64,000 nucleotides of DNA from Blautia schinkii (GTDB lineage Bacteria; Bacillota; Clostridia; Lachnospirales; Lachnospiraceae), in NCBI RefSeq assembly GCF_013304825.1, contig NZ_JAAWUO010000004.1, positions 183,852-247,851 of the forward strand. The letters are read 5' to 3'. How positions within the stretch are numbered: position 1 is the first letter of the stretch; each line of letters begins with the position of its first letter. The notes beneath the pieces are model-generated. The model made no database searches, had not been told where the DNA came from, and saw nothing but the letters and a program-made list of their open reading frames with translations. Made by a program: the position numbers and the translations under genes. Below, in pieces: positions 1 to 8,188 of this stretch.

Positions 1-129
1 GGAGCCGGAATCGTTATCGAAAAAGGCTTCCAGTCCGGCGGACAGACTATCCGTGATATGGGTATCCATCTGGAATCCCTTGCTATTATTGATTCTATTG
101 CTGATGGCAAGCTTACATTTCGTGAATAA
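1..129 (+). CDS. xpt: Xanthine phosphoribosyltransferase, C-terminal end (partial)
   Basis: Only the last 42 codons are in the window; the start lies off the left edge. The visible residues include IVIEKGFQSGG and LESLAIIDSI, which match the C-terminal strand/helix of Xpt, the purine-salvage enzyme that makes XMP from xanthine and PRPP. The reading frame is open from base 1 to TAA at 127-129, followed by a strong terminator at 209-270. Xpt genes in Firmicutes are often controlled by a guanine riboswitch upstream, but that region is not visible here. The identification rests on a short tail, so it is good but not certain. Confidence 0.75.
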   Translation, partial: GAGIVIEKGFQSGGQTIRDMGIHLESLAIIDSIADGKLTFRE

Positions 130-208
130 ATCCAACTGAATCCGATATGTAATAAATTCAGCTGTAACCGATAGCGAGTAATCTTCTTCTCAATATATGC
201 AAATAGTG

Positions 209-270
209 AAACTCCCGATAACTGATGATCTGCTCATGTAATACAGATATAAGTTTATCGGGAGTTTTTT
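209..270. terminator. Bidirectional terminator between xpt and the lipoprotein gene
   Basis: AAACTCCCGATAA at 209-221 pairs perfectly with TTATCGGGAGTTT at 255-267. It is followed by a T-run in the plus direction and preceded by A residues that serve the minus strand. It sits between converging genes, so it probably serves both. Confidence 0.8.
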
Positions 271-272
271 AC

Positions 273-1688
273 TTATGCTTCGGAACCTTTTTCCGTTTTC
301 TCAGAAGGTGTGGGTGTTGCTGTGTCCTTCGGAGTCGGTGTCGGGGTATCTGTTGCCTCCGGCTCTTCGGTCGGTGTTGTTTCCGAATCTTTGTCTCCGT
401 AATCAGTCGGAGTTGGTGTCGCAGTAATATCTTTCTCATCTTCAGACGGTTCTTCTGTTACTGTCGGCTCCGGCGTAGGCGTCGGTGTTGTTTCCGGCAT
501 GATCTCGTCTTCATCATAGTATCCATCGTCCACAAGCATCTGATAATTATCTTTATCGATCAGCTGGATATCACTTGTCACAGTTCCCACAATCTTTGTT
601 CCGTTATCATACTGCTCATAATCGGAAATCTCCGGCTTCTCGCCCTTCAGGTAAGTATCTACCATAGCAGCACAATCATTGGCCAGCACGCGGTTATCAA
701 AAAACAGGCTGTCTGTCAGTCTGCCTTCGATCACTGCAGTCACAGCCTCCGCCTCACAGCCACATCCTGTAATCATCGGCCAGTCTTCATTTCCTGCCGC
801 ATAATCTGCATCTTCAAGTGCATCCACAGCTCCAAGTGCCAGCTGATCCGCGCCTGTGCAGATGATATCCGGCGCACCATCTGTATAATACCCGGAAAGG
901 ATCTCTGACAGATCATTCTTCGCAGTGTTTCTTGAACTTCTCATCACTGCTGTATCGTCAAAGCTCTGCTTTTCAGACTTGCATACAAGAGTTCCGTCAT
1001 CAAAATACTGCTGCAGCTTTTCCATCACGCCGTTATAGAAGAAAAGTGCCGCACGGTCATCCGGTGAGCCCATAAGGAACTCGATGGAAAGCGTTCTCTT
1101 CTCCTCGCTGGCTTTCTCCAAATCCATCTTCTTTATGATGGAATCTCCCACCATTTTTCCTGCCTTCCGGGTATCAAAAGTGACAAAATAATTTACCTTA
1201 TCTGTATCCATAATCAGTTCATCATAGGAAAAAACAGGGATAGACTTCTCATAGGCCTGTTCCAGCACGTCATTTAGTCCGTAAGCATCTGCCGGCGCAA
1301 TGATAAGAGCGGATGTGCTTTCATCGTCCAGAATTTCACTGATCTGAGAGGCCTGGTTCTCACCACTCTCATCTGAGAAAAATACCTCAGCATCATAGCC
1401 TTCATCTTCAAGAGTATGCTGTAAGGTCTCACCATCTGAAGACCACCTTGGATCATCAGAATCAGACGGCAGAAAGATTCCTACTTTCTTATCTGCGGCA
1501 GCAGTTTCCTCTTCTTCTTTTTTTTCTTCTTCCTCTGCATTATCGCTGTTTTTGGCTTTTCCTTCCGGGTCCTCAGACTCCACACTCTCATTGGCTGCTT
1601 CTGTTGCTTCTTTATTCCCGCCGCAGCCGGAAAGAACTGCTGAAAGGGCAAAAGCTCCCACAAGCAGGATCGCTGTTTTTCTCTTCAT
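273..1688 (-). CDS. Sugar-type ABC transporter substrate-binding lipoprotein with Thr/Pro-rich tail
   Basis: This 471-aa protein starts with a lipoprotein signal peptide whose lipobox LSGC places the lipidated Cys at residue 22. An acidic linker (about 25-65) follows, then a periplasmic-binding-protein type I fold (about 67-390) of the ribose/galactose class, with motifs such as VGIFLPSDSDDPRW and DIICTGADQLALGAVDAL. Beyond residue 395 is an unusual low-complexity tail of TPTPTPEPT-type repeats mixed with Glu/Asp. Such tails often act as cell-wall spacers. No permease or ATPase gene is adjacent, so it is either an orphan receptor for a transporter encoded elsewhere or a sensor subunit. It lies 13 nt after the WYL-like regulator gene and is probably last in the murT-gatD operon. 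The ligand cannot be predicted. Confidence 0.85.
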   Translation of the reverse strand: MKRKTAILLVGAFALSAVLSGCGGNKEATEAANESVESEDPEGKAKNSDNAEEEEKKEEEETAAADKKVGIFLPSDSDDPRWSSDGETLQHTLEDEGYDAEVFFSDESGENQASQISEILDDESTSALIIAPADAYGLNDVLEQAYEKSIPVFSYDELIMDTDKVNYFVTFDTRKAGKMVGDSIIKKMDLEKASEEKRTLSIEFLMGSPDDRAALFFYNGVMEKLQQYFDDGTLVCKSEKQSFDDTAVMRSSRNTAKNDLSEILSGYYTDGAPDIICTGADQLALGAVDALEDADYAAGNEDWPMITGCGCEAEAVTAVIEGRLTDSLFFDNRVLANDCAAMVDTYLKGEKPEISDYEQYDNGTKIVGTVTSDIQLIDKDNYQMLVDDGYYDEDEIMPETTPTPTPEPTVTEEPSEDEKDITATPTPTDYGDKDSETTPTEEPEATDTPTPTPKDTATPTPSEKTEKGSEA

Positions 1689-1701
1689 GGTCTAATCTCT
1701 C

Positions 1702-2319
1702 CTATAAGCCTTTATATTCCTTTGCCAGTGATTTCAGATAGTCTCTGTAAGCCAGCGCGGATTTCTTAGGTTTCAGTATGCGCACACTGCCGTCCATACC
1801 CGTGAGCCAGCCGTAAAACTTCGCATTCTCAGGCAACTCTGCTGTCACAGTAAAATCTCCGCTTTCCTTCATTTTATATTCCGCATCTTCGCCAAAAAAG
1901 CCTCTTACTTCATCCTGTACAGCACCTGCACAGAGAAGCCGGATCTCTTTCTTTATGTTTCTTGCGGAGCAGGCAAGAAGCTGCCGATAACCGCTAAGTG
2001 TCGGTGCTTCCGCTTCATTCTTCTTCACAGCCTGACTGTCTGACTGTATCTCTTTTCTCTCTTCTGACGGTTTCACCTGATCCGTACTCTGCCCGTAAAG
2101 ATAATATCCACCTGGTCTCTCTCTTGTATAACGGATGTCCATTCCAATGGAACGTAAAACCTCCACATCATCATAAATGCTTTTTCTTTCTGCATTAATC
2201 CCGTGTTCACCAAGTCCTGCCAGGATATCCTGCATGGATAAGGTTTTATGCTCACCTGTCTCCTGCAGCATTCTTTCCAGATACAGGATCTTCGCCTTCT
2301 GATTATTTGATTTCGCCAT
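1702..2319 (-). CDS. WYL-family-like helix-turn-helix transcriptional regulator (short form)
   Basis: The 205-aa protein has an N-terminal winged HTH (about 8-75) with the DeoR/WYL pattern SIYDDVEVLRSIGMDI and the wing RPGGYYLY. Its C-terminus (about 150-200) resembles the WCX end of WYL proteins (AELPENAKFYGWL, then SALAYRDYLKSLAKEY). A full WYL core is not evident and the length is well below the usual 300 residues, so this is a short variant. The middle, about 80-110, is charged and probably disordered. The gene lies 10 nt downstream of gatD and 13 nt upstream of the lipoprotein gene, so it probably shares their mRNA. Its target is unknown; local autoregulation is a guess. Confidence 0.7.
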   Translation of the reverse strand: MAKSNNQKAKILYLERMLQETGEHKTLSMQDILAGLGEHGINAERKSIYDDVEVLRSIGMDIRYTRERPGGYYLYGQSTDQVKPSEERKEIQSDSQAVKKNEAEAPTLSGYRQLLACSARNIKKEIRLLCAGAVQDEVRGFFGEDAEYKMKESGDFTVTAELPENAKFYGWLTGMDGSVRILKPKKSALAYRDYLKSLAKEYKGL

Positions 2320-2329
2320 ACTGACCTCT

Positions 2330-3058
2330 TTATCCTTCGTTTTTTACAAAGCGGTGGAAAATATAGGAGTTCGCCTCCTGTTCCTCGCTGTCATCCAGTT
2401 TCTCAAGCTCGATTTTTCTTCCGTATTTCTTCTCCAGAGCACGGCTGATCAGAATATCTGCCAGCTGTGGGTTCTTTGGAAGAAGCGGCCCGTGCAGATA
2501 AGTTCCGATCACATTCTTATAGACTACGCCTTCAGCACCGGACTGTCCATCATTGCCATAACCGGAGAGAACCTTTCCCAGAGGCTTGTTATTGCCAATA
2601 GTTGTACGTCCTCCATGATTCTCAAACCCAACGATAGGCATATCAAAAAGCTCACTCTGCATGACAATATTTCCGATAAGCCGGCCCTTTCCCTGCTCAG
2701 TGCTCATATCTACCAGCTTCAGACCCTCGATCATTCCCTGATCAGTCTTGTAATAGTTTCCAAGAAGCTGATATCCACCGCAGATTGCAATGACAACGCC
2801 GCTATCCTCAACATAAGCCTTAAAATCCTTCTGGATCTCTTTCAGCTTCTCGCAGACCAGCATCTGCTCTCTGTCTGAGCCGCCGCCAAGAAGCACGATG
2901 TCCAGCTTGGAAAAATCGATCTTGTCATCCAGCTCAAAAGCAATGGTCTCTGCCTCGATTCCTCTCCAGAGGCATCTTTTCATAAGACACTGGATATTTC
3001 CTCTGTCACCGTAAAGATTCAGAAGATCCGGGTATAAATGTCCGATCGTTATTTTCAT
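2330..3058 (-). CDS. gatD: Lipid II isoglutaminyl synthase, glutaminase subunit GatD
   Basis: This 242-aa class I glutamine amidotransferase has a CobB/CobQ-like fold. The nucleophile Cys93 lies in AICGGYQLLG and the catalytic His189 in GTYLHGP, matching the known GatD positions. It releases ammonia from glutamine for MurT, and the pair amidates the D-Glu of lipid II on the cytoplasmic face, an essential peptidoglycan modification in many Gram-positives. The start codon overlaps the murT stop by 4 nt (ATGA), which implies translational coupling and matches the obligate heterodimer. Confidence 0.95.
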   Translation of the reverse strand: MKITIGHLYPDLLNLYGDRGNIQCLMKRCLWRGIEAETIAFELDDKIDFSKLDIVLLGGGSDREQMLVCEKLKEIQKDFKAYVEDSGVVIAICGGYQLLGNYYKTDQGMIEGLKLVDMSTEQGKGRLIGNIVMQSELFDMPIVGFENHGGRTTIGNNKPLGKVLSGYGNDGQSGAEGVVYKNVIGTYLHGPLLPKNPQLADILISRALEKKYGRKIELEKLDDSEEQEANSYIFHRFVKNEG

Positions 3059-4389
3059 TTCTCACCCTCCAGTTTCTTCAGTATATTTCTGGTTCCAAAC
3101 AGTGCTGTATAATTTACAAGTACATAGAGATTGCCAACTCCATCGTCAATACGTTTGCGGATGGCTGTCTCCACGTCATTCTCCAGCATGGATGGAATAT
3201 CTACGTATTTCAGTCGGAGCCTCATATCCTGGCAGCGGATGCCGCTGACTGTGATGGAATTGATGTTATCCCCTCCGAACAGGTCAAAATCCACATCCCA
3301 GAGCCAGGAGATGTCTTTTCCATCCTGAGCATTATCATTGATAACAATGATAATATCCTTCGGTGACTCATCCTGCATAACAGCAGAGATATTCTGGTTA
3401 AAACCTGCCGGGTTCTTGGCCAGATTCAACACAACGCCGGTTCCCTTAATGCGGAACTGCTCCATTCGGCCGTTCTCAGGATTAAACTTCTTTAACATGT
3501 CATTAAAATGCTCTGCCTGAAATCCTGCAGTACGGATTCCTGCATAAGCAGCCAGAATATTATAAACATTGTAGAAACCTTTGTAATTGGCTGTGATCCG
3601 TTTATCTTCCACAGTAAAGGCGATCTGATCATCTACCTTTACATCTGTGGCATCAAAATTAATCTCCGGCCGTTTAAATCCGCATTTCGGGCACCTGTAA
3701 TCGCCAAGCTGGCTGTAATGATAAAAACTGTATACAAGACGCTCCCCACAGCATTTACAGAAACGTCCTTCACGGATCTCATTGGTCTTGCTGCGAATCA
3801 CCGGCTTGCTGATTCCGTACGTCACATATGGATTCCCACAGTCCATAGCCAGATATGCAGACAGCGCATCATCGCCGTTCACAATGACTTTCATATCCGG
3901 AACTTTCCGCATCATTTCCTCCAGGATATTCATGGTAATATCTATCTCACCATAACGATCCAGCTGATCTCGGAACAGATTGGTCATAACCATATAGTCA
4001 GGCTTGATCCTGGTAAACACGTGTCTTGTGGATGCTTCGTCTACCTCAATACAGGCATAGTCTGCATCCAGCTTTCCACTTGGTTTTGCTCCCAGCACAA
4101 AAGCAGCCACAACTCCATTGAGCATATTGGAACCTGTATGGTTACAGATCACTTTCTTTCCTTCTGCCTCAAGCCCTGCGCAGAGCATGTTGTTGGTTGT
4201 AGTTTTTCCGTTGGTTCCGCATACTACGAATATTTTATCTCTTACCTGGGAGGAAAGTTCCTCCAGGATATCCGGGCATATCTTCAGCGCGATCTTACCG
4301 GCCCAGGTAACACCCTGACGGCCCATAAGTTTACAGACATGTCCTGTGATCTTCGCTGCCATCACAGCAACTGTAGTTCTTATTTTCAT
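3055..4389 (-). CDS. murT: Lipid II isoglutaminyl synthase, Mur-ligase subunit MurT
   Basis: This 444-aa protein has a Mur-ligase ATP-binding P-loop VCGTNGKTTT (about residues 57-66) and a zinc-ribbon insertion with CxCC at 211-214 and CPKC at 233-236, which is characteristic of MurT. The C-terminal domain (about 310-435) is DUF1727-like and contains DNAQDGKDISWLWD, the region that supplies the Asp of the MurT/GatD catalytic site. It activates the alpha-carboxylate of D-Glu in lipid II for amidation with GatD-derived ammonia. It lies 31 nt after the GDPD gene and overlaps gatD by 4 nt. Confidence 0.95.
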   Translation of the reverse strand: MKIRTTVAVMAAKITGHVCKLMGRQGVTWAGKIALKICPDILEELSSQVRDKIFVVCGTNGKTTTNNMLCAGLEAEGKKVICNHTGSNMLNGVVAAFVLGAKPSGKLDADYACIEVDEASTRHVFTRIKPDYMVMTNLFRDQLDRYGEIDITMNILEEMMRKVPDMKVIVNGDDALSAYLAMDCGNPYVTYGISKPVIRSKTNEIREGRFCKCCGERLVYSFYHYSQLGDYRCPKCGFKRPEINFDATDVKVDDQIAFTVEDKRITANYKGFYNVYNILAAYAGIRTAGFQAEHFNDMLKKFNPENGRMEQFRIKGTGVVLNLAKNPAGFNQNISAVMQDESPKDIIIVINDNAQDGKDISWLWDVDFDLFGGDNINSITVSGIRCQDMRLRLKYVDIPSMLENDVETAIRKRIDDGVGNLYVLVNYTALFGTRNILKKLEGEK

Positions 4390-4420
4390 AATCGTCCGTT
4401 TCCTTTGTTTTTATTTCGTT

Positions 4421-5275
4421 CTACCACAGATCCTCCGTTGTGAGAAAATCCGTGCAGACTCCTTCTGCTCCTTCTGCGAGATATTTTCTGGCCTGGTTCC
4501 TGTCATTGACCGTGTATACATAAAGCCGGATTCCCTGCTCCTCAAAAATCTTTTCAGCCTCCTCAGACCAGTATTTCCAGTAAATAGTCGCAGCCTGAAT
4601 GCCTTTTTCTCCGCAAAAAGAAGCGATCTTTTTCAGATCATCTTCTGAATATTCCTGCCACAGTGAATAAATATAAGAAGGAAATGAATGAATCATAGCA
4701 GTTCCCGGATACATAGCTTCACTGTAAATTTCCGGGATGATCTGATCCAAAACTTCCCCCGCTCCGGCTGCACGTGCGATCTCCACATATTCACAGTAAT
4801 CCTCCAGGGTTTTCTGGTAATTGCGAATAGAATACTGCTTGGAATCGATCATCACAAACGCATCCGGATAGTCTTTCAGCAGCAGAAAAAAATCTTCCAG
4901 CGTCATGGGCGTATACTTCCCATATATTTTATTGGATGTAAACTGTTTCTCTGTAAGAACTTTTTTTCCTGTGCCTTTCCACTGCCCCATAGATTCATTC
5001 CAGTTATGGCGGCATACCCATACGCCATCTGATGTTCTGGACAAATCCAGTTCAAAAAGTCTTACACCCTGATTGTACATGGCCAGAAATCCCTCTCTGG
5101 AATTCAAATATTCCTTTCCATCCAGTCCGCCCAGTGCATGAGCGATCGTCCTGTGGTCAGTCCAGGAAAATTCCGATGTTCTGGCTTCCGCTGTCTGTGT
5201 TATCACCGAACTTCCTCCAATAATAAACAGAGACAGTACCAGGATTTCTATGGTCAGAATCAGCCGGCGGATCAT
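4421..5275 (-). CDS. Secreted or membrane-anchored glycerophosphodiester phosphodiesterase-like protein
   Basis: Taking the ATG at 5275 gives 284 aa. A short basic N-terminus and a hydrophobic stretch (about 6-25) form a signal peptide or membrane anchor. The TIM-barrel GDPD motifs are present but divergent: AHALGG replaces HRG, and NSREG stands where PENT is usual. ELDLSRTSDGVWVCRHN retains the ExD metal ligands and the downstream His. The C-terminal VYTVND and GVCTDF motifs match the family ends. It probably cleaves a glycerophosphodiester or a related phosphodiester outside the membrane. The chosen ATG overlaps the TGA of a small upstream ORF (ATGA); no good Shine-Dalgarno sequence of its own is visible, so coupling is likely. 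A TTG at 5299 is the alternative start. Confidence 0.82.
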   Translation of the reverse strand: MIRRLILTIEILVLSLFIIGGSSVITQTAEARTSEFSWTDHRTIAHALGGLDGKEYLNSREGFLAMYNQGVRLFELDLSRTSDGVWVCRHNWNESMGQWKGTGKKVLTEKQFTSNKIYGKYTPMTLEDFFLLLKDYPDAFVMIDSKQYSIRNYQKTLEDYCEYVEIARAAGAGEVLDQIIPEIYSEAMYPGTAMIHSFPSYIYSLWQEYSEDDLKKIASFCGEKGIQAATIYWKYWSEEAEKIFEEQGIRLYVYTVNDRNQARKYLAEGAEGVCTDFLTTEDLW

Positions 5276-5427
5276 TTCAGGCAACAAAAAAATGCACAAG
5301 ATTTAAAGAAAAACATCTTCTCTGTGCTTTCCTTCGTATCTTCTGCAAATCTATTCTGTTCAGGTCCTTCGCCTGAATTAATCTTATATTTCAACTGTCC
5401 GGTAGTACCAGAAATTCTGCCGACCAT
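5272..5427 (-). CDS. Small 51-aa ORF translationally coupled to the GDPD gene
   Basis: The ORF starts at ATG 5427 with an AAAGGAT ribosome-binding site 8 nt upstream and ends in TGA that overlaps the GDPD ATG by 4 nt. The product begins MVGRISGTTG, has a charged middle (SGEGPEQNRFAEDTKEST) and ends in an aromatic, Cys-rich tail (MFFFKSC, then FFCC). A good sigma-A-type promoter lies about 50 nt upstream. No family was recognised. It may be a real small protein or a leader ORF that sets GDPD translation. Confidence 0.45.
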   Translation of the reverse strand: MVGRISGTTGQLKYKINSGEGPEQNRFAEDTKESTEKMFFFKSCAFFCCLK

Positions 5428-5477
5428 TATTTATCATCCTTTCGCATACCTGTACTCTGATTTTTTGTACATTACCG

Positions 5478-5506
5478 ATTGTACGCTAAAAAGGAATAAT
5501 AATCAA
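5478..5506 (-). promoter_or_regulatory. Promoter of the small-ORF/GDPD/murT/gatD operon
   Basis: Reading the minus strand, TTGATT (5501-5506), a 17-nt spacer and TACAAT (5478-5483) fit a sigma-A promoter. An imperfect inverted repeat, GTACA with TGTAC, overlaps and follows the -10 region (about 5466-5483) and could bind a regulator. Confidence 0.55.
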
Positions 5507-5543
5507 GGGGGGATTATTGTTACTGTCCCCGCCAGGACCAGTA
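5495..5543. repeat. Nested inverted repeats after the LytTR regulator
   Basis: AATAATAATC pairs with GATTATTGTT (about 5495-5522), and TTACTGTCC pairs with GGACCAGTAA (about 5519-5543). The second lies over the stop codon. It may act as a weak terminator, or be an interspersed palindromic element that has extended the reading frame. Confidence 0.4.
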
Positions 5544-6317
5544 ACATACTTCACGGTCACAATCAACCCCGGTTACTCTGATACCCCCCCCCCAAGAAAT
5601 TTCCTGCTGCAGCTGCAGATACTCTTCGTATCTCTCATGAGCTGTTTTGTTATAGGAACGTGATATAGGAATTACGTTCTCTCCTATACTGAAGCTCTCT
5701 GTCTTCGCACCAGTGATACGCTCCATATTTACAATGAAGCTCTGATGACACCGCAAAAACGTGCTATTTTCCAACTGTTTCTCAAAATCTTTCAACTTGC
5801 CTCTGCACTGCAGTGTGCTTCCATCTGTCATATGAAAATTCACGATATGAAGGCTGCTTGTTATATAACTCACCTGGCTGTGCCGCAAGGTATATACCCG
5901 TGCACGGTACTGAAAATGGATCATCCTCTCATCTGTATCCGCATTCAACCTCTTCTTCAATGGTTCCATAACATATTCCAATGCTTCCAGAGTTACTGGT
6001 TTCAGAAGATAGTTATATGCAAACATATCAAATGCATCTCTGTAATATTCGTCACTCCTGCTCATAAAAATGACAGCAACTGACATTTCACGTTCTCTGA
6101 TTTTTCGTATGGTGTTCAATCCATCTGTTTTTTTCGAATCCATATTTACAAAAATTACATCATAAGGTTTCCTTTTCTTTTCCAATTCTTCCAATAAAAG
6201 CTCTCCGCTTTTAAATATCCGAATTTCTGACCCCGGAACGATTTGCACAAGCTGTTTGTGAAGTCTTCTCGTATCTGCCTGCATATCATCACAAATGGCA
6301 ATGGTCATCATCGTCAT
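5520..6317 (-). CDS. LytTR-family response regulator with Asn in place of the phosphoacceptor Asp
   Basis: The 265-aa protein has a receiver domain (about 1-120) and a LytTR DNA-binding domain (about 135-240; FLRCHQSFIVN and ENVIPISRSY are typical). The acidic pair CDD (9-11), Ser at FMSRSDEY and Lys in LLKP are retained. At the phosphorylation position the sequence reads VIFVNMDSKKTDG, so Asn58 replaces the usual Asp. This argues for phosphorylation-independent control. No histidine kinase gene is adjacent. The last ~22 codons lie beyond a run of ten G residues in the coding strand (5584-5593). A one-base change in that run would end the protein within a few codons, so the tail may be variable or a sequencing artefact. 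Confidence 0.85.
   Translation of the reverse strand: MTMMTIAICDDMQADTRRLHKQLVQIVPGSEIRIFKSGELLLEELEKKRKPYDVIFVNMDSKKTDGLNTIRKIREREMSVAVIFMSRSDEYYRDAFDMFAYNYLLKPVTLEALEYVMEPLKKRLNADTDERMIHFQYRARVYTLRHSQVSYITSSLHIVNFHMTDGSTLQCRGKLKDFEKQLENSTFLRCHQSFIVNMERITGAKTESFSIGENVIPISRSYNKTAHERYEEYLQLQQEISWGGGIRVTGVDCDREVCYWSWRGQ
5584..5593 (-). repeat. 10-base G tract inside the 3' end of the LytTR gene
   Basis: Ten consecutive C on the plus strand (G on the coding strand) fall after the codons for EIS-Trp. With nine G the frame ends after VSE; with eleven it ends after YQSNRG; with ten it runs on to a tail ending in CYWSWRGQ. This is a classic slipped-strand site. Confidence 0.8.
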
Positions 6318-6463
6318 ATTTATGTATCCCCTTTTATTCCGTCATTGTATCTTTTTTGTTCTATTATTATACCATGAATTATTATTCAAATCTTAATATC
6401 TTTCTGTAAATTATGGTCAAAAATCCACCATTTATGCACATTTTCAATTTTTCGACAAACACT

Positions 6464-6498
6464 AAAAAAGGACATCTGCATTTCTGCAAATGTCCTTT
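6464..6498 (-). terminator. Terminator of the alpha operon (after rplQ)
   Basis: On the minus strand, AAAGGACAT and TGCA pair with TGCA and ATGTCCTTT, followed by a U-run (A residues at 6464-6469). It lies 18 nt beyond the rplQ stop. Confidence 0.85.
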
Positions 6499-6516
6499 AA
6501 AATGGTCAGAAGTAAA

Positions 6517-7053
6517 TTATACAAGCTCAATAAGAACTTCCATAGCTGCATCGCCTTTACGCTGTCCGATCTTAACGATTCTTGTGTAACCACCGTTACG
6601 ATCTGCATATTTCGGAGCGATCTCGCTGAACATCTTATCAACCATGTCAACTTCTTTTGTGTTTTTCTTTCTGCCGGCGCCCTTAGCAGGAACCTCTGTT
6701 ACAGGATAGAAAACTTTCATCATCTCACGACGTGCATGAAGTCTGGAAGGAGCATCTTTCTTGATCTCTTTCTGTACTTCATCGTAAACTGTTTTCTTCT
6801 TGCCGTCTACAACCTCTTTTACACGTTTTCCGTCAGCATCTTTACGAGCAACTTTAGCTGTTACTGTAACTGTCTCGAAATTATCTTTCTCACGTACAGC
6901 CATAGCGATAAGTCCCTCAGCGATCTTACGGATCTCTTTAGCCTTAGCTTCTGTTGTCACGATTTTTCCGTGATGAAGAAGATTTGTAACCTGATTTCTC
7001 AGAAGTGCTTTTCTCTGATTAGATGTTCTGCTTAATTTTCTATATTTTGCCAT
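6517..7053 (-). CDS. rplQ: 50S ribosomal protein L17 (long clostridial form)
   Basis: ATG at 7053 follows a GGAGGA site, giving 178 aa. MAKYRKLSRTSNQRKAL and NLLHHGKIVTTEAKAKE are the conserved L17 start. The usual L17 is about 120 aa; here an insertion (about residues 70-115, with KDADGKRVKEVVDGKKK and KKDAPSRLHARR) lies before the conserved YTRIVKIGQRKGDAA. This long form is familiar in Lachnospiraceae. It is the last gene of the alpha operon and sits before a terminator. L17 binds 23S rRNA near the exit tunnel. Confidence 0.96.
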   Translation of the reverse strand: MAKYRKLSRTSNQRKALLRNQVTNLLHHGKIVTTEAKAKEIRKIAEGLIAMAVREKDNFETVTVTAKVARKDADGKRVKEVVDGKKKTVYDEVQKEIKKDAPSRLHARREMMKVFYPVTEVPAKGAGRKKNTKEVDMVDKMFSEIAPKYADRNGGYTRIVKIGQRKGDAAMEVLIELV

Positions 7054-7144
7054 TTTATTATCCTCCATCTGTGGGACACCAGGACATGCTTGTTCGGTCT
7101 TACTGTCCTGCTGCTGACACCCCACTCATTACTCTGTTTCCGGA

Positions 7145-8104
7145 TTATTCCTCTGTAGGCTGGAGCTGAAGTCCCAGCTCTTTGAGTTTTGCAAGTACTT
7201 CCTCTAATGATTTGCGGCCCAGATTACGAACCTTCATCATATCGTCAGAAGTCTTATTGCATAATTCTTCAACCGTATTGATACCGGCTCTCTTAAGGCA
7301 GTTATAGGAACGAACAGAGAGCTCAAGCTCATCAATGCTCATCTCCAGAACCTTTTCTTTCTCATTGTCTTCTTTCTCGATCATAACCTCTGCTGTCTTA
7401 GCATTCTCGGAAAGATCAATAAAGAGACTTAAATGCTCGCTGAGAACCTTCGCTGCAAGGCTGACTGCCTCATCCGGATCAAGTGTTCCATTGGTATATA
7501 CATCCAGTGTAAGCTTGTCGAAGTCAGTTACCTGACCAACTCGTGTATTCTCTACGATCATGTTGACTCTGTCTACCGGTGTGTAGATCGCATCAACTGC
7601 GATCATACCGATCGGCATGTCATCGGTTTTGCCTTTGTCTGCACTGATATAGCCACGTCCCTTGGTAATAGTAAGTTCCATAGCCAATCTGCAGTCTTTT
7701 CCACCGTTCAGGGTTGCAATTACCTGATCCGGGTTCATGATCTCAATATCCTGATCTGCCTGGATATCAGCTGCTGTAACAACACCTTTTCCCTCACACT
7801 CGATGTATGCGGTCTTCGGCTCATTGTCACTGCTGTAATTCTTGATGGCAAGAGATTTCAGATTCATGATGATCTCGGTCACATCTTCCTTCACGCCCGG
7901 AATGGAGCTGAATTCATGAAGTACACCATCGATCTTCACCTGGCTTACTGCAGCTCCCGGAAGGGAGGACAGCATAATTCTTCTTAAAGAATTGCCAAGG
8001 GTAGTACCATAACCTCTCTCGAGAGGCTCTACAACGAATCTTCCAAACTTCTTATCTTCGGATATTTCGGTAATTTCGATTTTTGGTTTATTGAAATCAA
8101 ACAC
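7145..8104 (-). CDS. rpoA: DNA-directed RNA polymerase subunit alpha
   Basis: A GTG start at 8104 is chosen because AGAAGGAGGG lies just upstream, giving 319 aa beginning [11 protein letters not shown]. The N-terminal dimerisation domain contains [19 protein letters not shown], and the C-terminal domain (about 250-310) has the helix-hairpin-helix [14 protein letters not shown] that binds UP elements and activators. It assembles the core polymerase. It lies between rpsD and rplQ as in most bacteria. Confidence 0.97.
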   Translation of the reverse strand: MFDFNKPKIEITEISEDKKFGRFVVEPLERGYGTTLGNSLRRIMLSSLPGAAVSQVKIDGVLHEFSSIPGVKEDVTEIIMNLKSLAIKNYSSDNEPKTAYIECEGKGVVTAADIQADQDIEIMNPDQVIATLNGGKDCRLAMELTITKGRGYISADKGKTDDMPIGMIAVDAIYTPVDRVNMIVENTRVGQVTDFDKLTLDVYTNGTLDPDEAVSLAAKVLSEHLSLFIDLSENAKTAEVMIEKEDNEKEKVLEMSIDELELSVRSYNCLKRAGINTVEELCNKTSDDMMKVRNLGRKSLEEVLAKLKELGLQLQPTEE

Positions 8105-8188
8105 TATAAGGTTCCCTCCTTCTGGGTTAATCAACATTCGAGGGTATTACCAATTTTTATAACTGTAGACACAGTAAACAGTTACTAA

